Below are positions 20,352 to 28,643 of a stretch of DNA of 64,000 nt, piece after piece (position 1 is the stretch's first letter; every line of letters begins with the position of its first letter). The notes under the pieces were generated by a model. That model did not search any database. It was not told the origin of the DNA and was given only the letters and a program-made list of their open reading frames with translations. Source of the DNA: Algoriphagus algorifonticola (lineage in GTDB: Bacteria > Bacteroidota > Bacteroidia > Cytophagales > Cyclobacteriaceae); the NCBI RefSeq assembly GCF_007655305.1, contig NZ_VLOG01000048.1, positions 25,917 through 89,916 of the forward strand. The letters are read 5' to 3'. Position numbers and translations under genes: made by a program.

Positions 20352-21017
20352 ATGGAAAAGGGGAGACCTGTTTTTAGTATCTCCCCTTTTACAATGCTGG
20401 ATTTTCCAGACCGAACAGCCTGCATCCTTTGGTTTGCCGGCTGCAACATGCGCTGCGACTACTGCTACAATCCCGAGATCGTTCTTGGCAAAGGCAAGCT
20501 GAGTTGGGCTCATGTCAGGGAATTTCTGCAAAGCCGCCGTCACTTGCTGGATGGGGTGGTGTTCAGCGGAGGCGAATGCACGATGCATCCTCAGTTGATT
20601 CCATTTGTAAGGGAGGTGAAAAAGATGGGGTTTGAGGTGAAAATCGACACCAACGGCAGCCGGCCTGAGGTAATTAGACAGCTAATTATCGAAGATTTGC
20701 TGCACTATGTGGCCCTTGATTTTAAATCTTTACCAGAAAAGTATTGGGAAATTACCCGATCTGATTTGTTTTGGTCTTTTGAGAAAACTTTGGAAATCAT
20801 GGTCTCGTCTTCCGTTCCCTTTGAGGTTCGGACTACAGTTCATTCGGAGCAATTGAGGGCATCCGACCTTGATGCCATGAACACCTGGCTAAGGGGGAAA
20901 GGCTATTTCGGAAGCTATTACTTGCAGCCTTTTCGGGGAGATAAGCAGACTCTTGGCGATTTGGGTGAGAGCAAAAAGCCAGGTTTAAAAAGCAGGGTGG
21001 GGGTGTGGAGGAAATGA
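20352..21017 (+). CDS. nrdG: Anaerobic RNR activating protein (radical SAM)
   Basis: 221 residues from the ATG at 20352, which follows the glycyl-tail stop by 1 nt. An in-frame ATG at 20316 would overlap that ORF and add 12 unconserved residues. The radical SAM cluster motif is CNMRCDYC (CX3CX2C) near residue 30, preceded by ISPFTMLDFPDRTACILWFAGC. VVFSGGECTMHP provides the SAM-binding GGE motif. The enzyme generates the glycyl radical on the RNR. Here its target glycine is on the separate 56-residue protein. The three genes form one tight operon. Confidence 0.88.
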   Translation: MEKGRPVFSISPFTMLDFPDRTACILWFAGCNMRCDYCYNPEIVLGKGKLSWAHVREFLQSRRHLLDGVVFSGGECTMHPQLIPFVREVKKMGFEVKIDTNGSRPEVIRQLIIEDLLHYVALDFKSLPEKYWEITRSDLFWSFEKTLEIMVSSSVPFEVRTTVHSEQLRASDLDAMNTWLRGKGYFGSYYLQPFRGDKQTLGDLGESKKPGLKSRVGVWRK

Positions 21018-21242
21018 ATGATGGATTTATGAAGAGATGCCAGATGAGCAGCATTCATACAAATACCTGCCTTTTTTAATTCACTTGGTATTATGATCGC
21101 TTCAAATATTGAAATTTTTTCCGCAATTCCTTCCCGCTCCTAACCTTTAAAAGATGTTTTTAATAATGATGAGGCACATACAGATGAGGTGAAATTCAAG
21201 AAATAACTTTTTAAACCGAATTTCTAATAAAAAAATATTACA
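21018..21242. other. AT-rich spacer, no gene seen
   Basis: Gap between nrdG and rrf2 copy 2. No clear terminator hairpin was found, so read-through from the nrd operon into rrf2 copy 2 is possible. Confidence 0.4.
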
Positions 21243-21256
21243 GGATATTTTTATCT
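21243..21256. promoter_or_regulatory. Rrf2-type palindromic operator, site 6 (rrf2 copy 2)
   Basis: GGATATTTTTATCT, reading AGATAAAAATATCC on the other strand, identical to site 7. It lies 16 bp upstream of a TACATTTG -7 box, so it covers the -33 region. This points to autoregulation. Confidence 0.7.
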
Positions 21257-21272
21257 TTTATTAATTTTCTAT

Positions 21273-21280
21273 TACATTTG
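21273..21280 (+). promoter_or_regulatory. Bacteroidota-type -7 box for rrf2 copy 2
   Basis: TACATTTG matches TAnnTTTG exactly, 20 bp before the ATG. The operator at 21243-21256 overlaps the expected -33 position. Confidence 0.55.
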
Positions 21281-21300
21281 AGACATCAATCGGAACGAAG

Positions 21301-21732
21301 ATGTTTTCCAAAGCCTGTAAGTACGCAATAAATTCGATGGTTTTTCTAGCCACTTTACCGGAAGGAAAAGAGCGTGCGGGGATCAAGGATATTGCTTTTG
21401 CGATAAATTCTCCGGAAGCCTTTACCGCAAAAATCCTTCAAACTTTGGTGAGAGAGAATCTTCTTCTATCTATCAAAGGCCCAAATGGAGGCTTTGAAAT
21501 TAGTGAAGAGGGCAGAAAATCAACTCTTTATAGGATTGTGCAGGTCATTGACGGGGACTCGATCTTCATTGGCTGTGCGCTGGGACTACAGGAGTGTTCC
21601 GAGGCCCATCCCTGTGCGGTTCATCATAAGTTTAAGGCTATCCGGGATCACCTGACCGGCATGATGATGACCACTTCTCTACAGGATATGGCCCTTGGGA
21701 TTCAAAGTGGGGTAAGCTTCTTAAAAACTTAA
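21301..21732 (+). CDS. Rrf2 family transcriptional regulator (NsrR-like), copy 2
   Basis: 143 residues beginning MFSKACKYAINSMVFL. The winged helix-turn-helix contains IKDIAFAINSPEAFTAKILQTLVRENLL and the wing SIKGPNGGFEI. The cysteine loop is CALGLQECSEAHPCAVH, with the same three-Cys spacing as copy 1, consistent with an iron-sulfur cluster sensing NO or redox state. It lies directly upstream of ric copy 2 and the nos operon and carries its own palindromic operator. It may control the whole downstream block. Which of the two Rrf2 proteins binds which site cannot be decided here. Confidence 0.88.
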   Translation: MFSKACKYAINSMVFLATLPEGKERAGIKDIAFAINSPEAFTAKILQTLVRENLLLSIKGPNGGFEISEEGRKSTLYRIVQVIDGDSIFIGCALGLQECSEAHPCAVHHKFKAIRDHLTGMMMTTSLQDMALGIQSGVSFLKT

Positions 21733-21750
21733 AAAATTTACCAATATAAA

Positions 21751-21764
21751 AGATAAAAATATCC
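21751..21764. promoter_or_regulatory. Rrf2-type palindromic operator, site 7 (ric copy 2 / nos operon)
   Basis: AGATAAAAATATCC within AAAAGATAAAAATATCCTTT, 16 bp before the ric copy 2 ATG and 18 bp after the rrf2 stop. All genes to nosY follow on the same strand with small gaps or overlaps, so this site may govern the whole operon. Confidence 0.7.
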
Positions 21765-21780
21765 TTTAAAATCAACTCAA

Positions 21781-22500
21781 ATGGCAACTATCACTGACAA
21801 AAAAGTAGGCAAAATTGTAGCCGAGAATTTTCGAACCGCAAAGGTATTTACAGAATATGGGATCGACTTCTGTTGCAAAGGAGGTGTAAAACTATCCGAT
21901 GCCTGTAGCACAAGAGGCCTCGACTTGGATGAAGTAGTCGAAAAGCTTGAAACAATCATGCAAGTGGCGGATCAGAGCCCATACCAGGATATGTCTCTCA
22001 GCCAATTGATTGACCATATTGTGAGTATCCATCACAAGTATGTCGAAGATACTCTTCCTGCTTTGAAATTTTATCTCGATAAAATTGAGCGGGTTCATGG
22101 CGACCGTCATCCAGAACTGACCCATATCCGCCAGGAGTTTTTTGAAGCTGCAGATGCACTGACCATCCATATGAAGAAGGAAGAATTTGTGCTTTTCCCT
22201 TACATCAAAGCAATGGAAGAAGCCAAGTCCAACAGATTCCCGCTTTCAAAGCCACATTTTGGACATATCGAAAACCCGATTTCTATGATGGAAGACGAGC
22301 ATGACACAGAAGGGGAGCGGTTTAGAAGAATTGACTCCTTGACTCAGGGATATACTGCACCTGCGGATGCTTGTCAAACTTACCGGGTTGCATTTTCTAT
22401 GCTGCAGGAGTTTGAGCAGGATTTACATACCCATATTCATTTGGAAAACAATGTATTGTTTCCAAAGGCGACGGTGCTTTATACAGAATTAAACTCTTAA
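21781..22500 (+). CDS. ric: Iron-sulfur cluster repair di-iron protein (YtfE/ScdA/DnrN family), copy 2
   Basis: 239 residues with the ScdA_N signature YGIDFCCKGG (Cys31-Cys32). The hemerythrin-like domain has ligand blocks IDHIVSIHHKYVEDTLP, HMKKEEFVLFPYI, MEDEHDTEGERF and HIHLENNVLFPKA. The architecture is the same as copy 1, but the sequences are clearly diverged. It is the first gene of the operon that continues into the cytochrome fusion and nosZ, 27 nt downstream. Placement suggests repair of NO-damaged clusters while nitrogen oxides are respired. Confidence 0.9.
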   Translation: MATITDKKVGKIVAENFRTAKVFTEYGIDFCCKGGVKLSDACSTRGLDLDEVVEKLETIMQVADQSPYQDMSLSQLIDHIVSIHHKYVEDTLPALKFYLDKIERVHGDRHPELTHIRQEFFEAADALTIHMKKEEFVLFPYIKAMEEAKSNRFPLSKPHFGHIENPISMMEDEHDTEGERFRRIDSLTQGYTAPADACQTYRVAFSMLQEFEQDLHTHIHLENNVLFPKATVLYTELNS

Positions 22501-22527
22501 AAATAAACCCCTTTTAGTCCGAATATC

Positions 22528-24306
22528 ATGAGGATTTCAAAACCAAACGAACTCTTTATTCGCATCTGGAACCGATGGGCAGTAGGATTTTTCCTGATCG
22601 CTGCGCTTTTGGGTGTGACTATGAGAGCATTTTATATCGTGGAAATCCCCGTTCTCGAATACCGTCATATTCTCCATACCCATTCTCATTTAGCCCTTTT
22701 GGGATGGGGATTTATGATGCTGATGGGAACCATGATATTCGAGCTGGAAGGAAAAGCAAGCTATGGGGAAAAATACGGATGGCTATTCATAGCCTTGCTC
22801 ATTTCCCTGCTCGGAATGCTGTTTTCTTTTCCAGTGCAAGGCTATGGAGTAGTGAGTATTACCTTTTCTACCCTGTTTGTGCTCATTTCCTATGCATTGA
22901 TCTTCAAGCTTTGGAAGACCCTAGGGCAAAAAGAATACACGCTAGGCATTCGGCTGATTCGCTGGTCTTTGATCGGGTATTTGATCTCGACCTTGGGGCT
23001 ATGGGCTTTGGGGCCTGTGACAGCCACTTTGGGACGGATGCATGAATTGTATTTCATGACCATTCAGTGGTTTTTGCACTTCCAACTCAATGCCTGGTTT
23101 GTGCTCGGAACACTTGGCATGATCGTTTTTTTTGCAGAAAAAAGAGGTATTAAGATCTTATTGTCCAGCTTTCAGCAGGGACTGTTAATTGGGTCTGTAT
23201 TCTTGACTTTTGCCTTAGCTATTACCTGGGCGAAACCTTCACCTATCTTCTTTTGGATTAATTCCTTGGCCGTAATAATTCAGGCCTTGGCGTACTACAT
23301 CCTTCTCCAAAAAGTTCTAAAGACTCTTCCAAGGCTTTTCCCTCAGCCCTTTACAAAAATGCTGATCCTGCTTGCTTTGGGAAGCTTGGTAGCCAAGGCT
23401 TTTCTTCAGGTTCTTCTGGTATTTCCGGAGGTTGCTGTGATTTCTTATACCATCCGAATGTATGTCATCGGCTTCCTTCATCTGGTTATGCTGGGAGCAA
23501 TGACTTTCGGAATAGTGGGTTTAGCCATGGAAGAAGGCAGACTTCCTTCTACGCTTTCTTCCAAAATTGGATGGAGCCTCATTTTGGGAGGTTTTCTTGG
23601 AACAGAACTTCTCCTCTTTGGTCAAGGTACCCTGGTCTGGATGCAGTTGGGATACCTTTCATGGTATCACCTAGGACTGTTTGTTTTTTCTGTCCTTTTC
23701 CCTTTAGGTCTTGCCTTGTCCTTTATCAGTCTGTTTTCCGGTCCATATGTACAAAACCAATCTTTCTTAAAGTATCCCAACTCTAATCAACTCAATGTCG
23801 AAACTATGAAAAAAGTGATGATTTGGTCCTTGGGCATCGTAGCGATGCTGATGACCTCCTGTGGTGGTGGAAGCGAATCACAGTCTTCCTCCTCCGAATC
23901 GGGTTCTCCTGCTGCTGAAGCAGCTGCACCTGTTGCCGATCCCAAAGGGATAGGCGAAATAAAATCGGTTGATCTCGGACCGGGTGTCAACGCAACCTTG
24001 GCTGACCAGGGTAAAGCTATCGTGGACATGAAGTGTACGGCCTGTCACCAGCTCAATGACAAGCGTCTGGTGGGCCCGGGTTTTCAGGGTGTAACCAATC
24101 GACGTCGTCCGGAATGGATCATGAATATGATTACCAATGTGGACGTGATGCTGGATCAAGACCCCGAAGCACAAAAGCTTCTGGAAGAATGTCTTACCAG
24201 AATGCCAAATCAAAATATCTCCATGAATGATGCAAGAGGTATTCTGGAGTTTATGAGAAAAAATGACGAAGAAAAAGCAGGCCAGCGCGATGCTGCCGTG
24301 AAATAA
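22528..24306 (+). CDS. Polytopic redox membrane protein fused to a cytochrome c lipoprotein
   Basis: 592 residues. Residues 1-415 form about 11-12 membrane helices with His-rich blocks (HILHTHSHLALLGWGFMM, ELYFMTIQWFLHFQLNAW, IGFLHLVMLGAMTFG), resembling haem-copper-oxidase-like or NnrS-like proteins. Residue 427 is an in-frame Met (codon at 23806) that opens a complete lipoprotein signal, MKKVMIWSLGIVAMLMTSC, with Cys445. A Ser/Ala-rich linker and a monohaem cytochrome c domain follow (CTACH 503-507, likely Met ligand near 559). The cytochrome could feed electrons to NosZ, encoded 22 nt downstream. It could be a true fusion, or two genes joined by loss of a stop with an internal start still used. 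Confidence 0.75.
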   Translation: MRISKPNELFIRIWNRWAVGFFLIAALLGVTMRAFYIVEIPVLEYRHILHTHSHLALLGWGFMMLMGTMIFELEGKASYGEKYGWLFIALLISLLGMLFSFPVQGYGVVSITFSTLFVLISYALIFKLWKTLGQKEYTLGIRLIRWSLIGYLISTLGLWALGPVTATLGRMHELYFMTIQWFLHFQLNAWFVLGTLGMIVFFAEKRGIKILLSSFQQGLLIGSVFLTFALAITWAKPSPIFFWINSLAVIIQALAYYILLQKVLKTLPRLFPQPFTKMLILLALGSLVAKAFLQVLLVFPEVAVISYTIRMYVIGFLHLVMLGAMTFGIVGLAMEEGRLPSTLSSKIGWSLILGGFLGTELLLFGQGTLVWMQLGYLSWYHLGLFVFSVLFPLGLALSFISLFSGPYVQNQSFLKYPNSNQLNVETMKKVMIWSLGIVAMLMTSCGGGSESQSSSSESGSPAAEAAAPVADPKGIGEIKSVDLGPGVNATLADQGKAIVDMKCTACHQLNDKRLVGPGFQGVTNRRRPEWIMNMITNVDVMLDQDPEAQKLLEECLTRMPNQNISMNDARGILEFMRKNDEEKAGQRDAAVK

Positions 24307-24327
24307 CCCAGTTAAACTAAAATCCAA

Positions 24328-26286
24328 ATGAAAACAAACAAATGGCTACTTGCTGCAGGTCTGATTGCGGCAGCAATAGCGCCCGGATGTAAGCCCAAAG
24401 GAGCCCAAAGTGCCATCACAGGTGATGCGGCTGCTAAGGTCTATGTAGCGCCAGGACAGCATGATGAGTTTTACAACATTGTCTCTGGTGGTTTTAATGG
24501 TCAAATGTCCGTCGTAGGTCTTCCCTCCGGTCGGGTATTGAAAATTCTCCCTGTTTTTTCCGTTCACCCGGAAAATGGCTGGGGTTACTCTGAACAATCC
24601 AAGCCCATGCTCAATACTGCAAACGGTTTTGTGCCTTGGGATGACTTGCACCACATCGCAATTTCCACAACCAATGCAGAACACGATGCCAGATGGGCCT
24701 TTGGAAATGCAAACAATACCCCGAGGATTGCAAGGGTAGATTTGAACAGTTTTAAGACAGTGGAAATCATCGAGATTCCTAATTCTGCCGGTAACCACTC
24801 CTCGCCTTTCATTACTCAAAACACCGAGTATGTGGTGGCGGGTACCCGTTTCTCAGTGCCTGTTGGCGATAATCAGGACGTGTCTATTGACTCCTACAAG
24901 GAGAATTTCAAAGGCTATATTTCCTTTATCGGGGTGAATCAGGAGACTGGGGAAATGAACCTTTCTTTCCAGATTGAAGCACCGCCATTCAACTTTGACT
25001 TGGCCCGAGCCGGTAAAAATAAATCTCATGGTTGGTTCTTCTTCTCTACCTACAATACCGAAATGGCTCATACACTTTTGGAAGTGAATGCTTCCCAAAA
25101 GGATAAGGACTTTATCATGGCGGTCAACTGGAAAAAAGCAGAAGAATATGTGAAAGCCGGAAAAGGCACCAAGAAAAAAGCAAGGTATGCTCACAACAAG
25201 TGGAATGAAGAAACGCATTCTGCTACCTCCACGATCATGGAGGAGGTGTTAACTTTGGACCCAACTGTGTTGAAAGACATTGTTTATTTCATCCCATGTC
25301 CAAAGTCTCCACATGGTACTGATACCGACCCAACTGGAGAATACATCATCGGTTCAGGTAAGTTGGCAGCGATCATTCCGGTTTTCTCCTTCACCAAAAT
25401 GCTGGCCGCAATCGAAAAGAAAGATTTTGAAGGAGATATCCAGGGCATGCCGGTTTTGAAATATGAATCAGTACTACATGGCGAAGTTCAAAAACCAGGT
25501 TTAGGTCCTTTGCACACGGAATTTGATGGAAAAGGAAATGCCTACACATCCATGTTTGTGTCCTCAGAGATCGTGAAATGGAATATCGAGACCCTTGAAG
25601 TGCTGGATAGAGCGCCTACCTATTATTCAGTAGGTCACTTGAGTATCCCAGGTGGACCTACCGGAAAACCTCATGGTAAGTATCTGGTGGCTTACAACAA
25701 AATCACCAAAGACAGGTACCTACCTACCGGCCCCGAACTGGCCCACTCAGCTCAGCTCTACGATATCTCGGGAGATAAAATGCAGTTGCTTCTCGACTTT
25801 CCTACCATTGGTGAGCCTCACTATGCAGAAGCCTTTCCTGCCTCTTTGATCAAAGACCGTCAGGTGAAATTCTATCCAATCGAAAAAAATAACAGCCCTT
25901 ATGCCCTCAAAGGAATTAATGACGCCCGAGTGGAGCGAAAAGGCAATCAGGTACACGTGTATATGACTTCCATCCGATCCAACTTCCGACCTGACAATAT
26001 CGAAGGGGTACAGGTAGGGGATGAGGTATACTTCCACGTCACCAACTTGGAGCAAGACTGGGATGTGCCTCACGGATTTGCAATCAAAGGAGCCAATACT
26101 GCGGAGCTCTTGATTATGCCGGGAGAGACTTCTACGCTGAAATGGATACCCGATCGCGTAGGGGTGTTCCCATTCTACTGTACCGACTTCTGTTCGGCAC
26201 TTCACCAAGAGATGCAAGGCTATCTGAGAGTTTCGCCTAAAGGGTCGAATGTCTCGCTGAAATACTCCACAGGAGCCTCTGAATAA
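24328..26286 (+). CDS. nosZ: Nitrous oxide reductase, clade II
   Basis: 652 residues. NosZ reduces N2O to N2 in the periplasm using a CuZ cluster and a CuA centre. The N-terminus lacks a twin-arginine motif and is a Sec/lipoprotein-like signal (LLAAGLIAAAIAPGC), the mark of clade II. The propeller domain has DDLHHIAIS, HSSPFITQN, KSPHGTDTDPTG, GPLHTEFDGKGNAYT and KPHGKYLV, which hold the expected CuZ histidines. The C-terminal cupredoxin domain has the CuA motif CTDFCSALHQEM (Cys618, Cys622, His626, Met629). Length is normal. It heads the accessory genes needed for copper insertion. Confidence 0.95.
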   Translation: MKTNKWLLAAGLIAAAIAPGCKPKGAQSAITGDAAAKVYVAPGQHDEFYNIVSGGFNGQMSVVGLPSGRVLKILPVFSVHPENGWGYSEQSKPMLNTANGFVPWDDLHHIAISTTNAEHDARWAFGNANNTPRIARVDLNSFKTVEIIEIPNSAGNHSSPFITQNTEYVVAGTRFSVPVGDNQDVSIDSYKENFKGYISFIGVNQETGEMNLSFQIEAPPFNFDLARAGKNKSHGWFFFSTYNTEMAHTLLEVNASQKDKDFIMAVNWKKAEEYVKAGKGTKKKARYAHNKWNEETHSATSTIMEEVLTLDPTVLKDIVYFIPCPKSPHGTDTDPTGEYIIGSGKLAAIIPVFSFTKMLAAIEKKDFEGDIQGMPVLKYESVLHGEVQKPGLGPLHTEFDGKGNAYTSMFVSSEIVKWNIETLEVLDRAPTYYSVGHLSIPGGPTGKPHGKYLVAYNKITKDRYLPTGPELAHSAQLYDISGDKMQLLLDFPTIGEPHYAEAFPASLIKDRQVKFYPIEKNNSPYALKGINDARVERKGNQVHVYMTSIRSNFRPDNIEGVQVGDEVYFHVTNLEQDWDVPHGFAIKGANTAELLIMPGETSTLKWIPDRVGVFPFYCTDFCSALHQEMQGYLRVSPKGSNVSLKYSTGASE

Positions 26287-26340
26287 AACTATCCACTTTC
26301 GCCGGTGGGAATCTCCACCGGCGATTTTCAAAAATTGATT

Positions 26341-26910
26341 ATGAAATCCCTCAGCCTCACCAATCGGATATTGCTTTTACTGGCGGTATTGACTTTGATT
26401 CCTGCGTATTTCACTCCACTTTGGCAGATTAGCCTCTGGGCTCCTCAATATCCTGAGGGTCTGAATATGAAGATTTGGATCGACCAGCTTAGTGGTAATG
26501 TGGACCAGATCAACGGCGTCAACCACTACATCGGAATGAAGCATATCGGGGTAGAGATGTTTCCTGAATTCAATTACCTAAAGTATGTGATTGGTGCGAT
26601 GATCGGACTAGGTCTGATCTTTTTCTTAGTGGGAAAAAGATGGTCGATTTACTCCTTTCTGGGGCTTCTTTCCGCCTTTGGTATTGCTATTCTGGTGGAT
26701 ATGTACCTCTGGGGCTATGAGTATGGCCATGAGCTTGACCCAAAGGCAGCTATCAAAGTAGAGGGAATGAGCTACCAGCCACCTCTAATTGGTTATAAAC
26801 AACTTCTAAACTTCTTGGCGTATTCCGGTCCTGATACCGGTAGCTGGATATTGATAGGAGGAATGGGCCTCTTGATATTGGCTGTTTACCTGGATTGGAA
26901 AGGAAAATAA
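26341..26910 (+). CDS. Membrane protein of the clade II nos cluster (NosB position)
   Basis: 189 residues from the ATG at 26341; an in-frame upstream ATG at 26305 lies in the leader and is less likely. About four hydrophobic helices (residues 8-28, 76-95, 98-118, 165-185). The first periplasmic loop contains NGVNHYIGMKHIG, and a later block reads DMYLWGYEYGHELDPKAAIKVEG. Small membrane proteins at this place, between nosZ and nosL, are usual in clade II clusters; NosB is the named example, and orthology to it is not established here. A role in electron transfer or NosZ maturation is inferred from context. Confidence 0.65.
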   Translation: MKSLSLTNRILLLLAVLTLIPAYFTPLWQISLWAPQYPEGLNMKIWIDQLSGNVDQINGVNHYIGMKHIGVEMFPEFNYLKYVIGAMIGLGLIFFLVGKRWSIYSFLGLLSAFGIAILVDMYLWGYEYGHELDPKAAIKVEGMSYQPPLIGYKQLLNFLAYSGPDTGSWILIGGMGLLILAVYLDWKGK

Positions 26911-26958
26911 ATCTCATCCACCTGCTGAATTAAAAACTTTCATTTAACCCAACTGATC

Positions 26959-27387
26959 ATGAAACGAATACTGATTGCTCTGATCCCAATTCTGATGTCT
27001 TGCAATGCAGACCCGCGTCCGATTGTACTAGGGCAGGACGCTTGTCACCATTGCAAAATGACCCTGATGGATCCAAAGTTTGGGGCAGAATTGGTTACAG
27101 AAAAAGGGAAAATATTCATTTTCGACGATGTCAACTGTTTGCTTGGCTATATGGATTCTGAGGAGGGAAAAGGCCAGGTGTTTAAACATATACTTGTTAT
27201 GGACTACCTGAATCCAGGCACCTTACTGGATGCCAATTTCGCCCATTACCTCAAATCTCCCGAATTTAAAACTCCCATGGCTTCTGAAGTGGTTGCTTTC
27301 CCGGACTACCAATTATTAAAAAAATATAAAGTCAAAAATGGTGGGGTGTACCTCGCCTGGGGAGAATTAACCACTCAATTTAAGTGA
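26959..27387 (+). CDS. nosL: NosL copper-binding lipoprotein
   Basis: 142 residues. A short lipoprotein signal ends at MSC (Cys15). The copper-binding motif CHHCKM covers residues 29-34, followed by the NosL blocks MDPKFGAELVTEKGKIFIFDD and the C-terminal VAFPDYQLLKKYKVKNGGVYLAWGEL region. NosL delivers Cu(I) for assembly of the NosZ copper sites. Its TGA stop overlaps the nosD ATG (TGATG), indicating translational coupling. Confidence 0.92.
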   Translation: MKRILIALIPILMSCNADPRPIVLGQDACHHCKMTLMDPKFGAELVTEKGKIFIFDDVNCLLGYMDSEEGKGQVFKHILVMDYLNPGTLLDANFAHYLKSPEFKTPMASEVVAFPDYQLLKKYKVKNGGVYLAWGELTTQFK

Positions 27388-28643
27388 TGCTCAAACTCAG
27401 AAAAGCCATGAACCGAATCTTTTCATTTATTTTGATTTTGTGCCTGTACGCCATCCATGCAGAGGCAGGCAAAGTCATTCTCAAGCCCGGACAATCCATT
27501 CAAGCAGCAGTAGATCGCTCAGCTGCAGGGGATACTTTGATTTTCTCCCCTGGAATTTATCAAGCTTCGGCAGTGACAATACGAAAGCCTTTGAGTTTAA
27601 TCGGAAATAATCACCCGGTCATGGACGGTGAGAATAAAGGCAATATTTTTCTGGTAGCTTCCGAAAATGTACTGATCCGGGGCCTGAAATTTATCCGAAC
27701 CGGGAAATCCAACATGGACGACTCTGCGGCAATCAAGTTCTTTGATTCCAAAAATTGCGTCATTGAAAATAATATTTTGGTGGATACTTTTTTTGGATTA
27801 CACTTTTCCAACTCCTCAAATCTGACCATCCGAAACAATAAAGTGAATGCATCGGCTAGTCGGGAATTTGAAGTAGGAAACGGTATTCATCTCTGGAAAT
27901 GCAAGGACAGCCTGATAGAGAAAAATGAGGTCTCTGGTCATCGAGATGGTATTTACCTCGAGTTTGTGACCAATACTCTAGCAAAGGAAAACTTCATCCA
28001 AGGCAATATGCGCTATGGGCTTCACTTTATGTTTGCTCATAACAATACCTATCTGAAAAACACCTTCAAAAGAAATGGAGCCGGTGTTGCGGTCATGTAT
28101 ACTAAAAACGTCACAATGCAGGAAAACCGATTTGAAGAAAACTGGGGAAGCAGTGCCTATGGAATTTTGTTGAAAGATATATCAGACAGCAAAGTGATCG
28201 GCAATGTCTTTCTGAAAAACACAGTTGGGATCTACATGGAAGGCAGCAGCCGAATCGATTTTAAAGAAAATACTTTTAAAGAAAACGGTTGGGCTCTCAA
28301 GCTGATGGCGAGCTGTGACCAAAATCTATTCCAAGCCAACAACTTCACAAGAAACACCTTTGATATCAGTACGAATGGCAACTTAGTACTCAACCAACTT
28401 AATGAAAACTACTGGGACAAATACGAAGGTTATGATCTCAATCGAGACAGAATCGGTGATGTGCCTTTTCGTCCTATTAATCTTTATAGTGTGATTGTGG
28501 AAAAAATTCCTGCATCAGTTATGCTTTGGAGGAGTTTTCTGGTGACCTTATTAGATAGGATGGAAAAAATCCTTCCTACCATGACCCCAGATGAAATGAT
28601 TGATCATTCACCCAAAATGAGACCCTATGATTTCGGTACATAA
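27387..28643 (+). CDS. nosD: NosD periplasmic beta-helix protein for NosZ maturation
   Basis: 418 residues from the ATG at 27387; an ATG at 27408 (MNRIFSFILILCLYA) is an alternative, and either gives a signal peptide ending near AEAG. The body is a right-handed parallel beta-helix of NosD/CASH repeats, with recurring NxI/NxF rungs such as ENNILVDTFFGLHFSNSSN and ENRFEENWGSSAYGI. The C-terminal block NYWDKYEGYDLNRDRIGDVPF is diagnostic of NosD. It works with NosF and NosY to supply sulfur or copper for the CuZ cluster. It overlaps nosF by 17 bp. Confidence 0.92.
   Translation: MLKLRKAMNRIFSFILILCLYAIHAEAGKVILKPGQSIQAAVDRSAAGDTLIFSPGIYQASAVTIRKPLSLIGNNHPVMDGENKGNIFLVASENVLIRGLKFIRTGKSNMDDSAAIKFFDSKNCVIENNILVDTFFGLHFSNSSNLTIRNNKVNASASREFEVGNGIHLWKCKDSLIEKNEVSGHRDGIYLEFVTNTLAKENFIQGNMRYGLHFMFAHNNTYLKNTFKRNGAGVAVMYTKNVTMQENRFEENWGSSAYGILLKDISDSKVIGNVFLKNTVGIYMEGSSRIDFKENTFKENGWALKLMASCDQNLFQANNFTRNTFDISTNGNLVLNQLNENYWDKYEGYDLNRDRIGDVPFRPINLYSVIVEKIPASVMLWRSFLVTLLDRMEKILPTMTPDEMIDHSPKMRPYDFGT

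Noticed and set aside
23806..24306. Separate cytochrome c gene starting at 23806
   Set aside because: No stop codon separates it from the upstream frame; kept as one fused CDS with a possible internal start.
22528..24306. Calling the upstream membrane protein a NO reductase or cbb3 oxidase subunit
   Set aside because: Histidine-rich helices are suggestive, but the full ligand set of NorB or CcoN could not be confirmed by eye.
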